Assembly (NCBI GenBank): GCA_027922465.2
Contig: BQMF02000017.1
Location: forward strand, 682,001-746,000
Reading direction: 5' to 3'
Source of the DNA: Turritopsis dohrnii
Taxonomy: Eukaryota; Cnidaria; Hydrozoa; Anthoathecata; Oceaniidae
Length of the DNA stretch: 64,000 bases
In this document: positions 38,435-49,461 of the stretch, in pieces
Layout: each line of letters starts with the position of its first letter
Position numbering within the stretch: the stretch's first letter is position 1
Position numbers and translations under genes: made by a program
Notes under the pieces: generated by a model
The model's database searches: none
What the model was told of the DNA's origin: nothing
Seen by the model: the letters and a program-made list of their open reading frames with translations, nothing else

Positions 38435-40091
38435 CTATAAAATAGGTAGAAGCTATTTTAGATGGATGAATAAAAAACTATTCCATGCATATCAAATTGG
38501 TAGAATAGTTTATTGGGAAAATGATGTGAAATTATTAAAATTCTTGTGATAACAATCAAATCTTGTTCATAAGTATCTTTGCAATTAATTTTTGTTATGA
38601 GATCATTTATTATTTACAAAGCTTCAAGAATAATTTTAGTTATGGTTCTTCCTTTCATATAAAGTGTTTTGAAGGTATTAGGAGAATCAAGACTACTTTT
38701 TCTACAATTTATCCTGTTCAAGCTAAACTCAGCAGAGTCTTGGTTCATTAACATCAGTGAAGGGGATTCTCCTCGTGTATTGAATGTTACTGATTTCACT
38801 GAAGGATTGGATTGCAAAGGTTCCTTTGATAAATGAAAAATAGGACGTCAAAATCAATGATATTAAACTAAAAACAAAAAACCTTCTCTTCTATTGTGGT
38901 CATTGTCGAGGTCTTGAAAAAATATCTTCGGCTATTGTGGAAAATCCTGAATATTCTACTCATATATATTGTGTATCTAAAATCAAACAGAAACTTTTCA
39001 TTGTCTTACTTCCTGGTGACGAGGTTCACAAAATATTTTGTTTGTTGTGTCACAAAGTAGGTGACTTGAAGTGGAAACACTGAAATTAGAAAACCTTTAA
39101 CAGAATAATACTTGTTTTCTCTCTTTTTTTTAAAAAAAATGTATGGTGCAAAATGGTAGCAGCATTATGAAACTAATACAAGATACGAACAGATACAAAT
39201 AGATACAAACTTCATCCATCTGAAACAGTGACCAAATATTATTTACACTCACTCAATTTTAGGTTTTAAAATGATCTGTAAGTGCAAACATAGAAGTTAA
39301 TAAACAGATGTTGAACTTGAAACAAAAGAAATAACTTGCATGAGCTGTAACCATGGATACATATAATTTTTTTCTCAACAAATGATTTTGTAAGAAAAAT
39401 GTAAGCCAAGAAAGAAAAAAAATAATATCTCCTTCAAAATAAAAACAGATAAAAACAAGAATTCTATCAAAAATACTGCAAATCAAAGTAAACAAAGCTA
39501 ATAACAAACAAGAATAGTTTGTTAGACGGATCGAAGTTAGGGTTAAATTAAAAGCACTTCTACTGAAGCTTCTTCTTAACTGAGATGATCTTTGAAGCAT
39601 GAGGCATTAAAATCATTGGTAGTATTAGTAGTAGTGCTTTAATACGATATGCTTATGCTGCTACCATAAAAAACTAAGGTCCACTTCATATTTAAAAGGG
39701 TGTGGGGTCCAAAAAATATTACCATTTTTCTTTGAAAGCAAAGAGGGTGTCGAGAGAAAATAAAATAGTGTATTCATACAAATGAATTACCAAAATCCTC
39801 TCCCCATGTACAACTCTCATGTTAAAGGTTGACAGAAAATAGAATCAAAGGACGGTAAAGAATGTATAGAACACACCATCACCAAGATATCATTGATCAA
39901 TGTTTTAATGACATCACATATAATGATTATCACATATCACTTCGCAAAATATTTGTAAAATTTTTGTGTTTTGGGATACATTGCTAACTACCCCACATTT
40001 TAGTTTAATATAAAAAATTTGTTTCTTCAGGAACCATACATACATAATACCACCAATCTTCCTATTACATAAGACTTCCTAAGCACAAACA
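38435..40091. other. Intergenic upstream of PNPO
   Basis: AT-rich. A missing PNPO first exon may be here but no convincing candidate is visible. A minus-strand frame at 39259-39600 has no recognisable domain. Confidence 0.35.
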
Positions 40092-41387
40092 CAAAAGCAG
40101 ACCTCCCAGAGCAAAATCAAGTAATTTTTTTATGAATTTAGGACAATTTTAGATAGTATTTTTGGACATTTTGGGGCAAAATTTGAGAAAATTTAGGACA
40201 AAGACTAAAACATTAGGACATCTTTAGGACAATTCCTAAATTTTGGACCTGTTACAGTAAACATATCTTTATTTAAACATATCATTAAATTAAACCATCA
40301 AAAGATAAAACAAGAGTAGATAAACGAAGAACAACATAAAGTTTCCCTTGGCTTCGACTTTTAGTGAGTGTAAATTGAAAATAAGCATAAACAACTATCA
40401 AACCTTGTATACCTTAAGTGCAGAAAAACCTAAAAATTAGGGTAAAAACAACATTAAAACAAATGATTGTCTGTTATCTACATTTTGAGTAATATGAAAT
40501 TGCAAATGATTCGACTTGGTTAAAAGCTAGTTCTTTAGCTTCCTGTTCATTATCAATCCATGTAGTCTTGTTTTGTTCAATGTAAAGTCTACTAGATAAC
40601 TCAATGGCATAATCAAAAGTGATACAAAAGAAACTCATTAACTTCAACTGGTAAAAATACTGTAGTAATATAGTTAACTCAAAAGCTAAATGAAAACAAA
40701 AACTCTCAAAAACTATTTACACTTGAAACGAGATCTATTCAAATTCTTTTTTCCGAAACAGATTTCAAAACTACATTTCTCATATCTTCTAGTTAAAGAT
40801 CTTTCAAATAAGGATACATTCCAAACTGAATAGTGTGTTCTGTTTTACAGCTTTGCAATTTCTGAATCCGGAAACATCTTCATTAGTTGAAGAGAATAAG
40901 AAGTTAGACTCAACACATTCTAAAGCCGGAACAATCTCTGCTTTCCTGGTTAATTCAACTCTAGTTAACTGTCATTGTCCTGTCTTAAGTGGTACTTTCT
41001 TTTTCCCTCCTTCTCCCTGGTACAATGCAGCTTGCTACTTGTAAGACCCCTGATTAGTGATATACCACTTCTATTAACTGAGAAGACCTTTTGGCATTTT
41101 TTGTATTCCGCTGAAAAAATAACTACTTTACAAGGTTGTATTCAGTCAAAAATCAGAATGATAGTACACAATTCAACGAAAGCTGAAACAAATACACTCA
41201 ATATAATGTATTTTCAAACTAACAGTCAAAAAACAGGAATTGTTTTTTTTTCATTTGAACTTTATCCTAAATTTTATGACATTTAGGACAATATACCAAA
41301 AGTTAGGACAATTTAGGACAAAATTACTAAAATTTATAATTTTAGGACATTTTAGGATTTTAGGACACTCTGGGAGGTCTGCAAAAG
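40092..41387. mobile_element. 1.28-kb non-autonomous DNA transposon with 14-bp inverted ends
   Basis: CAGACCTCCCAGAG at 40098 and its exact complement ending at 41381 are flanked by the 6-bp direct repeat CAAAAG (40092-40097, 41382-41387). Subterminal zones at both ends are built from repeated TTAGGACAATTTAGGACA-like units in opposite orientation, as expected of transposase-binding arrays. No transposase frame remains. CAG...CTG ends suggest hAT-like, but the 6-bp duplication makes that tentative. Confidence 0.8.
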
Positions 41388-41442
41388 TTAAACAAAGACT
41401 GTGGTCATGAAAATAACATTCTTACAAAAAATTACATGTACA

Positions 41443-43380
41443 GTGTCTAATCTTAAAATTTTATCTGGGTGTCATGCCAGGCCATTGACATCATTGGTTT
41501 TAGAATTTTTGGTGGCCCGAAGGAAATTTTAATGGCATGATATTCAATAACACTCTGCAATTTTGCAGCATTACTTCTCACAAACCTTCAATGGACCTTC
41601 TTGGAACATCATGGTGATTAAAAAGAATTGTCACTCAATTTTAAAAAGACAACTATGCTGATTTTCTCGAAGGTTGGTAGTAAAAGTGCATAAGTGAGTA
41701 GTATATGATCAAAGATATTATCAATGCTTAATAGATAGTCAACATTGCAGTTTCTGTCAGGAGAGGTTTCATTTTCTGAAGATGACGGATCCTTGTGTCA
41801 ACTTTCTTGCAAACCATATCAAAATGATTATCAAGTATCACATTCTGATCCAGGGCAACAAGATTATTTACAAGTTAGTGACATTGATATTTTGTGAATT
41901 AAATTCTATCTTGATTTCTCTTTGCTGTTCATTCAGTCAGACACACAAAGACCATGACTTCTGTTTTCCCTTTTTACAAGATAGCATCATCTAGGGAAAT
42001 GAATTTCCCTTTCTGTAAAGTACCTGTTTCTGCTTTATAGAAGATAAAACAGTTGAATCACTTAGATGATAACGACATAAAATGAAATGAAATGACAAAT
42101 CGAATGAAAACAACAACATCCTTTTACTTTAACTTTCATTCGTCACTCAGCTGGCGCTTTTCGGTAACAATCTATGGAAACGATCGTTTCACAGAAACAA
42201 AATGGCGGCACCCAGTCATTAACAAACTACATCGGTAACGATCGTTTCCATTACTGATATAATACGAAAACAAAGTATAGTTTAAATGAAAGTTTGAAAT
42301 TTCGAGGCCTGTTACTTCAAAAATTACTTTTCTCCAAGGTTGCCTGCATTAGGTGCAAATGCTCAAAACCAACGACCAAAGCAAATGACCAATTGTACGA
42401 ACACCCGAAACAAACAATCAAAACATGGAAATACGAAAAGAGAAGAATCACAACACTTTTAAATCTTTTGTAATAACCGCGTCCTTTTCGCAGGTATCAT
42501 ATAATTGTTTCACTAATATAATTTGCATATAAGTTTCAATTGTTTCATACTAACAATAAGTAGAGTTTCTCATTGGTAGTTTGAAATTCAAAATTTGAAT
42601 TTCAGAATGAAAAACAAAATATGCATGAAAATCACAAAATAGTTAGACGATCTTTTGTCCTTAAGACTGAACATTACGATAATATAAACGAACTTTATGT
42701 GCCACATAAATCCCTAGTGAAAGCCGTCGTCCTGATCAAAGAAATTTTACACACTGTAAGAGAAATGATCATTGAACTCATATGCAATCAGGATTCAGGA
42801 AAGCTAAAGTGGTTATTAAAATAACTGTTGTAGAAGTTGCATGATGTGTTTTCATTATAAAAATGGCGTCTTGCATATTTCTCTTTTTTTTCATCAACTG
42901 AGTAAGTTTGAATTAATAAACTTTTAACCTGATTGCCTTCCACGTATCTGTGATTAACTTAAGCCAATCAAGACTTCGTTTAATGTGGGAAAACCGTAAA
43001 TAACTTGATATGAAAAACCTCTGATATGTCTGATATGTCTGATACCTGTTAGGGTTTTTTTATATGTTTTTTTTTATATGTTTTTTTCGCGCCAAAAAGA
43101 CTCGTACCGAGGACGCGGTTCTAACAGATTGTTAGAAAAGAACAATAGAAAATTGAATAGAGCAGCTGAATGTTGTGATTTTTTCTCTTTTCGTATTCCT
43201 ATGCTCAAAACCAACGACCAATTGCGCAACGGCTGAAACCAACACCCAAAATGAACGGAAACTTACTCAAAATTGACCCAAATCCCGCCTGATAAATTTC
43301 CTTCGGGCCACCAAAAATTCTAAAACCAACCATGTCAATGGCCCGACCTGACACCCAGATAAAGTCTTAAGATTAGGCAC
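41443..43380. mobile_element. 1.94-kb foldback element with about 88-bp inverted ends
   Basis: GTGTCTAATCTTAAAATTTT at 41443 and the complement ending GATTAGGCAC at 43380 start long inverted arms. Within them TTTTAGAATTTTTGGTGGCC and CGAAGGAAATTT match exactly. A segment beginning CTCAAAACCAACGACCA is repeated directly near 42363 and 43204. No target duplication is clear. The interior contains two copies of AAACGATCGTTT (near 42180 and 42240) and no recognisable gene. Confidence 0.7.
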
Positions 43381-44886
43381 TCTTCAAGCTGTTTTGATAG
43401 AATTTGGAGAGGGTTTCCATGATTTCAATCAATTTTTGATGGTGGAGATAGAGGACAATGTCATCGGCATTAAGAACTTTACTGTGCCTCAGGAGTGAAT
43501 AGGCAGATAAAATCTTGTAGAGTACAGAGAGTAATGCATGCATTGGCTTTCTCATAAACTTTGTTTCAAATCATAACTAATAGGAGATTACTCAAATGTA
43601 CCTCAAAAAACAAAAAAAGAAATCCAAAAGAATAAAAACAGAAGATAACGGTGTTGTTTTTTTAAAAAAAAAATCTTATGTTGATCAAAAGCAGATCGAA
43701 AGCAGTGTTTACTGGAGCTGGGGCAGTGGTACCATCGGCCCTGTGTATTGAGAGGTGGTTTTACATGCGTGAAAACTTTGATTTGAGAATAATATTATTA
43801 TATCTGATGTGATAATTAGGACTGAGCTCACATGTCTTTAGCATTAGGACCAGTACCTGTGTTTTGTTTCTTTGTATTATATTCCGTTTATTATCTTAGG
43901 GTAGTACAATTATGGTTTTGTAAAGCCTTAATATGTATGAAGAGGTCTTGTTTCATCACAATATCATTTTCGAAAAACTTGCCAACACTAAAAAAATAAA
44001 TATAATTTTATCTGCATAATGCATAACATCAAAAAAAAAGGTTTACATGAACTGAATTATAACGTCCCCATGTTTTCCCACCTGATTGATAGCCAGGAGA
44101 CCCAGCCCAGATGATGGATGGTGTGTGCATGACCTCCATATCCATCCATTGGTAGCAGCGATGTTGATTTATAACTCACGAGGTGCACAGATAGTTGCAT
44201 AATAAATTTGGTTGCGGGAAAAAAAACATACACCAAAACCTGGTCAGAAGTGACAGCGGGCGATATAAACAAAGTAGACATGATATTCCCTGATGCGGTG
44301 AAAGCAAAAAAGATATTCCATTTTATTTCATACTTTCCGCGCTATACTAAACTATGAATGATATCTTATCCATTGGTGGTAATGTTGGTTTGAAATATTT
44401 AAGTGTACGTATGTCACGGTTGTGATTTATCTTTTATTCATTGGAAACTAAAAGTTTTGAAGAAGAAGAAAAGAAAAATGTCGAGGATCATTTATTACTA
44501 CTACTAATAATTTTTTTCAACAACTTTTATCACTTCATTCACGCTGCCTTCTCTTCATTGGTGCACTACTCCAGGCAATACCATGAAATGTCAGCACTTA
44601 TTCCAGCGAACATTGAGTTAGGTACTCTCTGGGGCAATCTTGATGAAACCACTTGTTGCATCTGGAACGCAGGAACGCAGATGCTCTCATATCTTGGTAT
44701 CATCAAAGAAAATCTCTTCTGGGCTTATTTTATTTATGATAGACCAAACAAAGGCAATAGAAAATAGGCCGCAGTCGATACCATTTCACTGTTGTTGAAC
44801 TGGCATCGCAATAACCTTAAGGTTTGACCCAGAGCATTGTACGATGTTGAAAATTTGCTTCAAAACAAATTGTTTGATGGTATGTC
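43381..44886. other. Intergenic, nothing recognised
   Basis: A plus-strand frame at 44441-44767 starts with an ATG and runs 108 codons, but shows no family signature. Confidence 0.4.
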
Positions 44887-44937
44887 GTTGTGTTGTGTTG
44901 TGTTGTGTTGTGTTGTGTTGTGTTGTGTTGTGTTGTG
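44887..44937. repeat. TGTTG pentanucleotide microsatellite
   Basis: About ten perfect units immediately upstream of the LINE 5' region. Confidence 0.95.
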
Positions 44938-45050
44938 AATGCTCTCGTTGAGTACAGACGTGTTTTACGAGTGTAATTCAAATAACATTTTTTATACATT
45001 TCTTACAATTTTCGTTTTAAAAATTTTTTCTCTAAATATCTCACACTACT

Positions 45051-45743
45051 ATGGAATTTACAATGGAAAACGTGGAAAAGATGATGAAAGAATTATTACA
45101 GACACAGGAAGAAAACCTCACGAAAATAATCAGTGCGAACTTTACAATTTTGAATAACCGACTGACTAATTTGGAAAAAACATTGTCCGCTACAGTGGGA
45201 AGAATAGAAAATTTGGAAAAAGATGTTGATGATATAAAAGGAACAATCAACTTCCAGGAAGAAGATTTCAATGAGAAGATTAAAATAATTCATGATAAAT
45301 TTGAAAAAATAGAGAAAGATGCAGAAGAAACAAAAGACTGGCACAGAAAAATGGAAGATCGATGTAGGAGGAACAATTTGCGAGTTGATGGGATCAGAGA
45401 AAGTGAAGAGGAAACCTGGCAAGACTGCGAAAATAAAGTAATAAAAATGTTTGAGGAGAAATTGGGTGTTGGAAACGTAAGGATCGAAAGAGCGCACAGA
45501 ACTGGAAAAAGAAGAGATGAAGGAGGCCCGCGCACGATTGTTATGAAACTTTTAGATTACAAGGATAAAGAACGAATCCTTCAAAAAGGACATAGGCTGA
45601 AAGGTTCAAACATTTATATTTACGAGGACTTTTCGAAACAGACGGTGGAAATAAGAAAGAAGTTGTGGAATAGTGTCAAAGACAGAAGGGAAAGAGGTGA
45701 ACGATTTCGACTTAAATACGACAAAATAGTTAAGATAAACTAA
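45051..45743 (+). CDS. LINE ORF1 protein (coiled coil plus L1-type RNA-binding domain)
   Basis: 230 residues. Residues about 1-105 have heptad-like Leu/Ile spacing (NNRLTNLEKTLSATVGRIEN, LEKDVDDIKGTI), predicting a coiled coil. From about 105 follows an L1 ORF1p-like RRM (RRNNLRVDGIRESEEETWQD, RIERAHRTGKRR) and a C-terminal domain (YKDKERILQKGHRLKGSNIY). The family role is an RNA-binding chaperone of the element transcript. The stop is 44 bp before the ORF2 ATG. Rich in Lys and Glu. Confidence 0.85.
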   Translation: MEFTMENVEKMMKELLQTQEENLTKIISANFTILNNRLTNLEKTLSATVGRIENLEKDVDDIKGTINFQEEDFNEKIKIIHDKFEKIEKDAEETKDWHRKMEDRCRRNNLRVDGIRESEEETWQDCENKVIKMFEEKLGVGNVRIERAHRTGKRRDEGGPRTIVMKLLDYKDKERILQKGHRLKGSNIYIYEDFSKQTVEIRKKLWNSVKDRRERGERFRLKYDKIVKIN

Positions 45744-45787
45744 GAGCCAATAATTAGTATTTTATTCAGGATTGATCAGTTTTCAAA

Positions 45788-48700
45788 ATGGATGATTCAA
45801 CCTTCAAACTCTTCGACCAGCTTGGTCACATCACTCTAAATGACGATTCTGACCCAGATGTAAACTTTTTTAGTCGGCAAAATCTCGAAACTAAGTGTTT
45901 TTCTCTTTCTAATCTCTCAAACTATTTAACAAACTTTAATCCTATGAACTTTTCAATACTAAATGTAAACATCCGAAGCATGCACAAAAATTTTGAAAAC
46001 TTCAAATCAATGCTGAGTAATATTAATTATCGATTTACAATTATTTCTCTTACGGAAACCTGGTGTAAAGGGGATGAGTTACAGCATGACTCTAACTTTC
46101 AAATTCCTAACTACTCAGTAGTTCACCAAGCACGTGCAGGTGAGAACAAAGTCGGAGGAGGCCTGTGTATATTCATTCATAACTCCATTTCTTTCAAGTT
46201 GCGCAAGGATCTAACAATTAACAATACTGATTGTGAATCTCTAAGTGTCGAAATCATAAATGACAGCGGTAAAAATACTATTATTACTACCATGTATAGA
46301 CAACCTGCTGGTAACTTTAAGCTCTTCAAAGATCATTTAAAGTCTCATATTTCTGACGTAAGCCGCTCAAATAAGAATATTTTCATTTCTGGTGACTTAA
46401 ACATAAATTTGTTAGATTATTCAAACAAAAAGGTTAAAGACTTTGTGAATTTAATTCTTCAACATAATATAATTCCGACAATAAATAAACCAACAAGAGT
46501 TACTAAGAATACAGCAACTCTAATTGATAACATTTTTATAAATAATCATTATCAAAACGGTTTAATTTCTGGTGTAATACAGACTGATCTGACTGATCAT
46601 TTTCCAACCTTCTTGGTTATTAAGGACAATATTAAAGACACATATAATACAAGCACGACTATTTTAAAACGCTTTATCAATAAAAGATCAATATCCTATT
46701 TTTATGATCTTCTCCTTGAAATGAACTGGGAACTTGTTCAGGAAACCAATGATGTTAATTCTGCATATGATTTGTTTTTGAAGATGTTTTCTCTACAGTA
46801 TGACAAAGCGTTTCCAATTAAAGAGTTTAAACTAAAGTCTAAAAGTCTCCTCAGTCCATGGATGACACCTGGTCTCCTTAAATCATCGAAAAGAAAACAA
46901 AAACTATACGATATATTTCTAAAGAAAAGAACATACAGAAATGAAACTAAATATAAAGCTTACAAAAAACTATTTGATAAAATCAAACAACATTCTAAAA
47001 AAGAATACTACTCAAAGTTGATCAAAAATAGTACCAGCACCAAGAAAACGTGGGACGTTATCAAGGAAATTTTGGGGAAATCAAAAACTTTGAAAAGTAG
47101 CTTACCGAAATTCATTGAAACTCAAAAGAAACTTGTGTATGATAAAAAGGAAATTGCAAATGCTTTTAATAATTACTATGCAAGAGTAGGAGCTGATTTA
47201 GCTGAAAAAATTCCTGCCTGCAATAAGTCACCGATGTTCTTCCTCGAAGACTTCAATAACATCATGCAAGAGTCCAACTTGACAGAAACTGAACTACTTA
47301 ACGCTTTCGAAAGTCTTAAATCCAATAAAAGTCCAGGAATTGATGAGATCAGCGTAAATGTTGTTCAACACACCTTTGATATAATCAAAATTCCTCTGTT
47401 ACATATCTTCAGACTTTCTCTCAATACAGGAAAATTCCCAAATAGTATGAAGATTGCAAAAGTCGTTCCAACCTTCAAAGCAGGAGAAGAGTCTAATATC
47501 TCGAACTATAGACCGATATCCATACTTCCTTGTTTTTCAAAAATCCTGGAGCGTATCATGTACAATAGACTGTATAAATATCTTGTTAATAACAGTATGC
47601 TGTACCAGAAGCAATTCGGGTTTCAGCAAGGGCATTCCACCGACCATGCAATATTAACCCTAGTGAATGATCTCGGTGATGCTTTTAATAATAATCTTTA
47701 CACACTAGGAGTCTTCATAGACCTTTCAAAGGCATTTGATACAGTAGATCATAAAATTCTCCTAACAAAACTGAAACATTATGGTGTACGCAATAATAAT
47801 TTCTTATGGTTTAAAGACTACCTCACTGATCGAAAACAATGTGTTTCGTATGGAGCAAAAACAACATCTCTTAAACTTATAACATGTGGTGTACCACAAG
47901 GATCTATTCTTGGTCCATTACTCTTTTTAATATATGTTAATGATCTCTACAGAGCATCTAGTATTTTAAACTTCATCCTTTTCGCTGACGACACCAACCT
48001 ATTTTTTTCACACAAAAACATAAAATCACTGTTTAATATTGTCAACAAAGAGCTTAGATATATTGAAGAATGGTTCAGAAGTAATAAACTGTCTCTAAAT
48101 GTCAATAAAACTAAATATATTTTGTTTTGTAAGCCTTCGAATGTGGATGACTTGCCATTAAAATTACCGAAACTCTTAATTAACAATAATGAGATAAAAA
48201 GAGAAAAATTCGTAAAATTTCTCGGAGTTCTTCTTGATGAAAACTTGACATGGAAGAATCATATAAATGTTATTCAAGATAAGATATCTAAAAACCTTGG
48301 AATACTTCGTATAGCAAAACAATATGTCAACTTGCAATCTTTAAAACTACTTTATTTTTCATTTATACATAGTTACCTAACCTATTGCAACATAGTCTGG
48401 GCAAGTACTAACCAAACTAAGCTTAAGAAACTTTACTGTAAACAAAAACATGCTTGCAGGATTATCTTCGGTGTAAATCGATACACACCCTCCGAACCTT
48501 TATTAAAGAAACTTGGGATTCTTAGTATCTACAAATTAAACATATACCAAGTATTAATCTTCATGTTTAAAAGTAAACTTGAGCTAACCCCAACGATGTT
48601 CCGCGACCTATTCTCCACTATTGAAAATAAATACAATACCAGACATTCAAGAAATAATTTTAAAATTCCTCAAAAGCGTCTTAAAATAACTACCTTCTCT

Positions 48701-48838
48701 ATCCTCCATCGTGGTCCTACCCTATGGAATAATATTTTACAAAATGCAGAAAAGGATGCCAACTCTATTTACTGTTTCACAAGATCTGTCAAAATGAAGT
48801 TACTTAATAGGGACATTGATTTTTCTCAGTTTTTTTAG
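45788..48838 (+). CDS. LINE ORF2: AP endonuclease and reverse transcriptase
   Basis: 1016 residues. An APE-type endonuclease occupies about 55-275 (ILNVNIRSMHKN, LTETWC, ISGDLNINLLDY and the closing TDHF at about 269). The RT covers about 555-800: [68 protein letters not shown] and FADDTNLFF at about 730. The C-terminus has the usual LKKLYCKQKHACRIIFG region. No RNase H is seen. Endonuclease nicks target DNA, and RT copies the element RNA from the nick. All catalytic signatures inspected are present. Confidence 0.95.
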   Translation: MDDSTFKLFDQLGHITLNDDSDPDVNFFSRQNLETKCFSLSNLSNYLTNFNPMNFSILNVNIRSMHKNFENFKSMLSNINYRFTIISLTETWCKGDELQHDSNFQIPNYSVVHQARAGENKVGGGLCIFIHNSISFKLRKDLTINNTDCESLSVEIINDSGKNTIITTMYRQPAGNFKLFKDHLKSHISDVSRSNKNIFISGDLNINLLDYSNKKVKDFVNLILQHNIIPTINKPTRVTKNTATLIDNIFINNHYQNGLISGVIQTDLTDHFPTFLVIKDNIKDTYNTSTTILKRFINKRSISYFYDLLLEMNWELVQETNDVNSAYDLFLKMFSLQYDKAFPIKEFKLKSKSLLSPWMTPGLLKSSKRKQKLYDIFLKKRTYRNETKYKAYKKLFDKIKQHSKKEYYSKLIKNSTSTKKTWDVIKEILGKSKTLKSSLPKFIETQKKLVYDKKEIANAFNNYYARVGADLAEKIPACNKSPMFFLEDFNNIMQESNLTETELLNAFESLKSNKSPGIDEISVNVVQHTFDIIKIPLLHIFRLSLNTGKFPNSMKIAKVVPTFKAGEESNISNYRPISILPCFSKILERIMYNRLYKYLVNNSMLYQKQFGFQQGHSTDHAILTLVNDLGDAFNNNLYTLGVFIDLSKAFDTVDHKILLTKLKHYGVRNNNFLWFKDYLTDRKQCVSYGAKTTSLKLITCGVPQGSILGPLLFLIYVNDLYRASSILNFILFADDTNLFFSHKNIKSLFNIVNKELRYIEEWFRSNKLSLNVNKTKYILFCKPSNVDDLPLKLPKLLINNNEIKREKFVKFLGVLLDENLTWKNHINVIQDKISKNLGILRIAKQYVNLQSLKLLYFSFIHSYLTYCNIVWASTNQTKLKKLYCKQKHACRIIFGVNRYTPSEPLLKKLGILSIYKLNIYQVLIFMFKSKLELTPTMFRDLFSTIENKYNTRHSRNNFKIPQKRLKITTFSILHRGPTLWNNILQNAEKDANSIYCFTRSVKMKLLNRDIDFSQFF

Positions 48839-49261
48839 GCTGTGTCATATTATATTTCCTTCTAGTCTTCTTAATATTTCTCGCTTGATTTACATTTTCA
48901 TTCTGTATTGTTTTCTTTTTTTGTTGTTGTAGTTGTTGTTGTTTTTGTTTTTTTTTGTTGTTGTTGTTTGTTTTTATCTTATAACGAGTGTTTGAGTACT
49001 GGTCTGTAATATGCTTTCCTTTTGCTTGTAAATATTTCTGGTCAGATAGGTATTTTGTTTTCATGTTTTGTATATATCATTATATATTATAAGTTAGTAA
49101 GTATTATTAGCATATATTAAGTGAAATAGTTATATTTACATGGGGCTTGATGATAAGGCACTCCAGCCTTCTGCTTGCTCCAGCCATTATATACGATTGT
49201 ATATTAAAGTTTGTATAAATATTGGCGAAATAAATAAATAAATAAAAATAAATAAATAAAT

Positions 49262-49461
49262 GTCCTAAATTGCTATCATATAATTTAATTTCTCCTGGTT
49301 CGCATCCATAACTGCTCACTGCCAGCCAATGTAATTCACCCATCGCGTAATATTTGGGTGAAATTTTCCCCAACAATTGGCTTGAAAGCTAACAGTTGAC
49401 CCAAAACAGGGTCTTGCAAACCAACTGTCAGCTTCATTTGTTTGACCATCATTCTCTCCAA
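49262..49461 (-). pseudogene. Broken Ulp1-like (C48-type) peptidase domain fragment
   Basis: Minus-strand reading from 49461 gives KLTVGLQDPVLGQLLAFKPI and VGENFTQILRDG, then TGA. A one-base shift continues as ELHWLAVSSYGCEPGEIKLY DS, reaching the LINE tail at 49261. The pattern HW..VS..C..GE....YDS is that of Ulp1-like peptidase domains found in many transposon-linked proteins of invertebrates, with His of HW as a catalytic residue. Family assignment rests on remembered motif similarity. The frameshift and the missing Cys half make this a relic. Confidence 0.55.

Larger units (their letters stand above)
44938..49261 (+). mobile_element. Apparently full-length LINE (CR1/L2-like) with both ORFs intact
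   Basis: ORF1 (45051-45743) and ORF2 (45788-48838) are both uninterrupted. About 400 bp of 3' UTR follows, ending in an (AAAT)n tail at about 49229-49261. Ending in short tandem repeats is usual for CR1/L2-type LINEs. The left boundary is uncertain: I set it after the TGTTG repeat. I found no target duplication. The intact frames suggest a young copy. Confidence 0.85.

Noticed and set aside
39259..39600. 113-codon minus-strand frame upstream of PNPO as its missing first exon
   Set aside because: No donor in proper phase and no resemblance to a mitochondrial leader or PNPO N-terminus.
44441..44767. 108-codon plus-strand frame beginning with ATG
   Set aside because: No recognisable domain or splice context; sequence resembles surrounding repeat-rich DNA.
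45096..45535. Minus-strand frames opposite LINE ORF1
   Set aside because: Shadows of the ORF1 coding sequence on the other strand.
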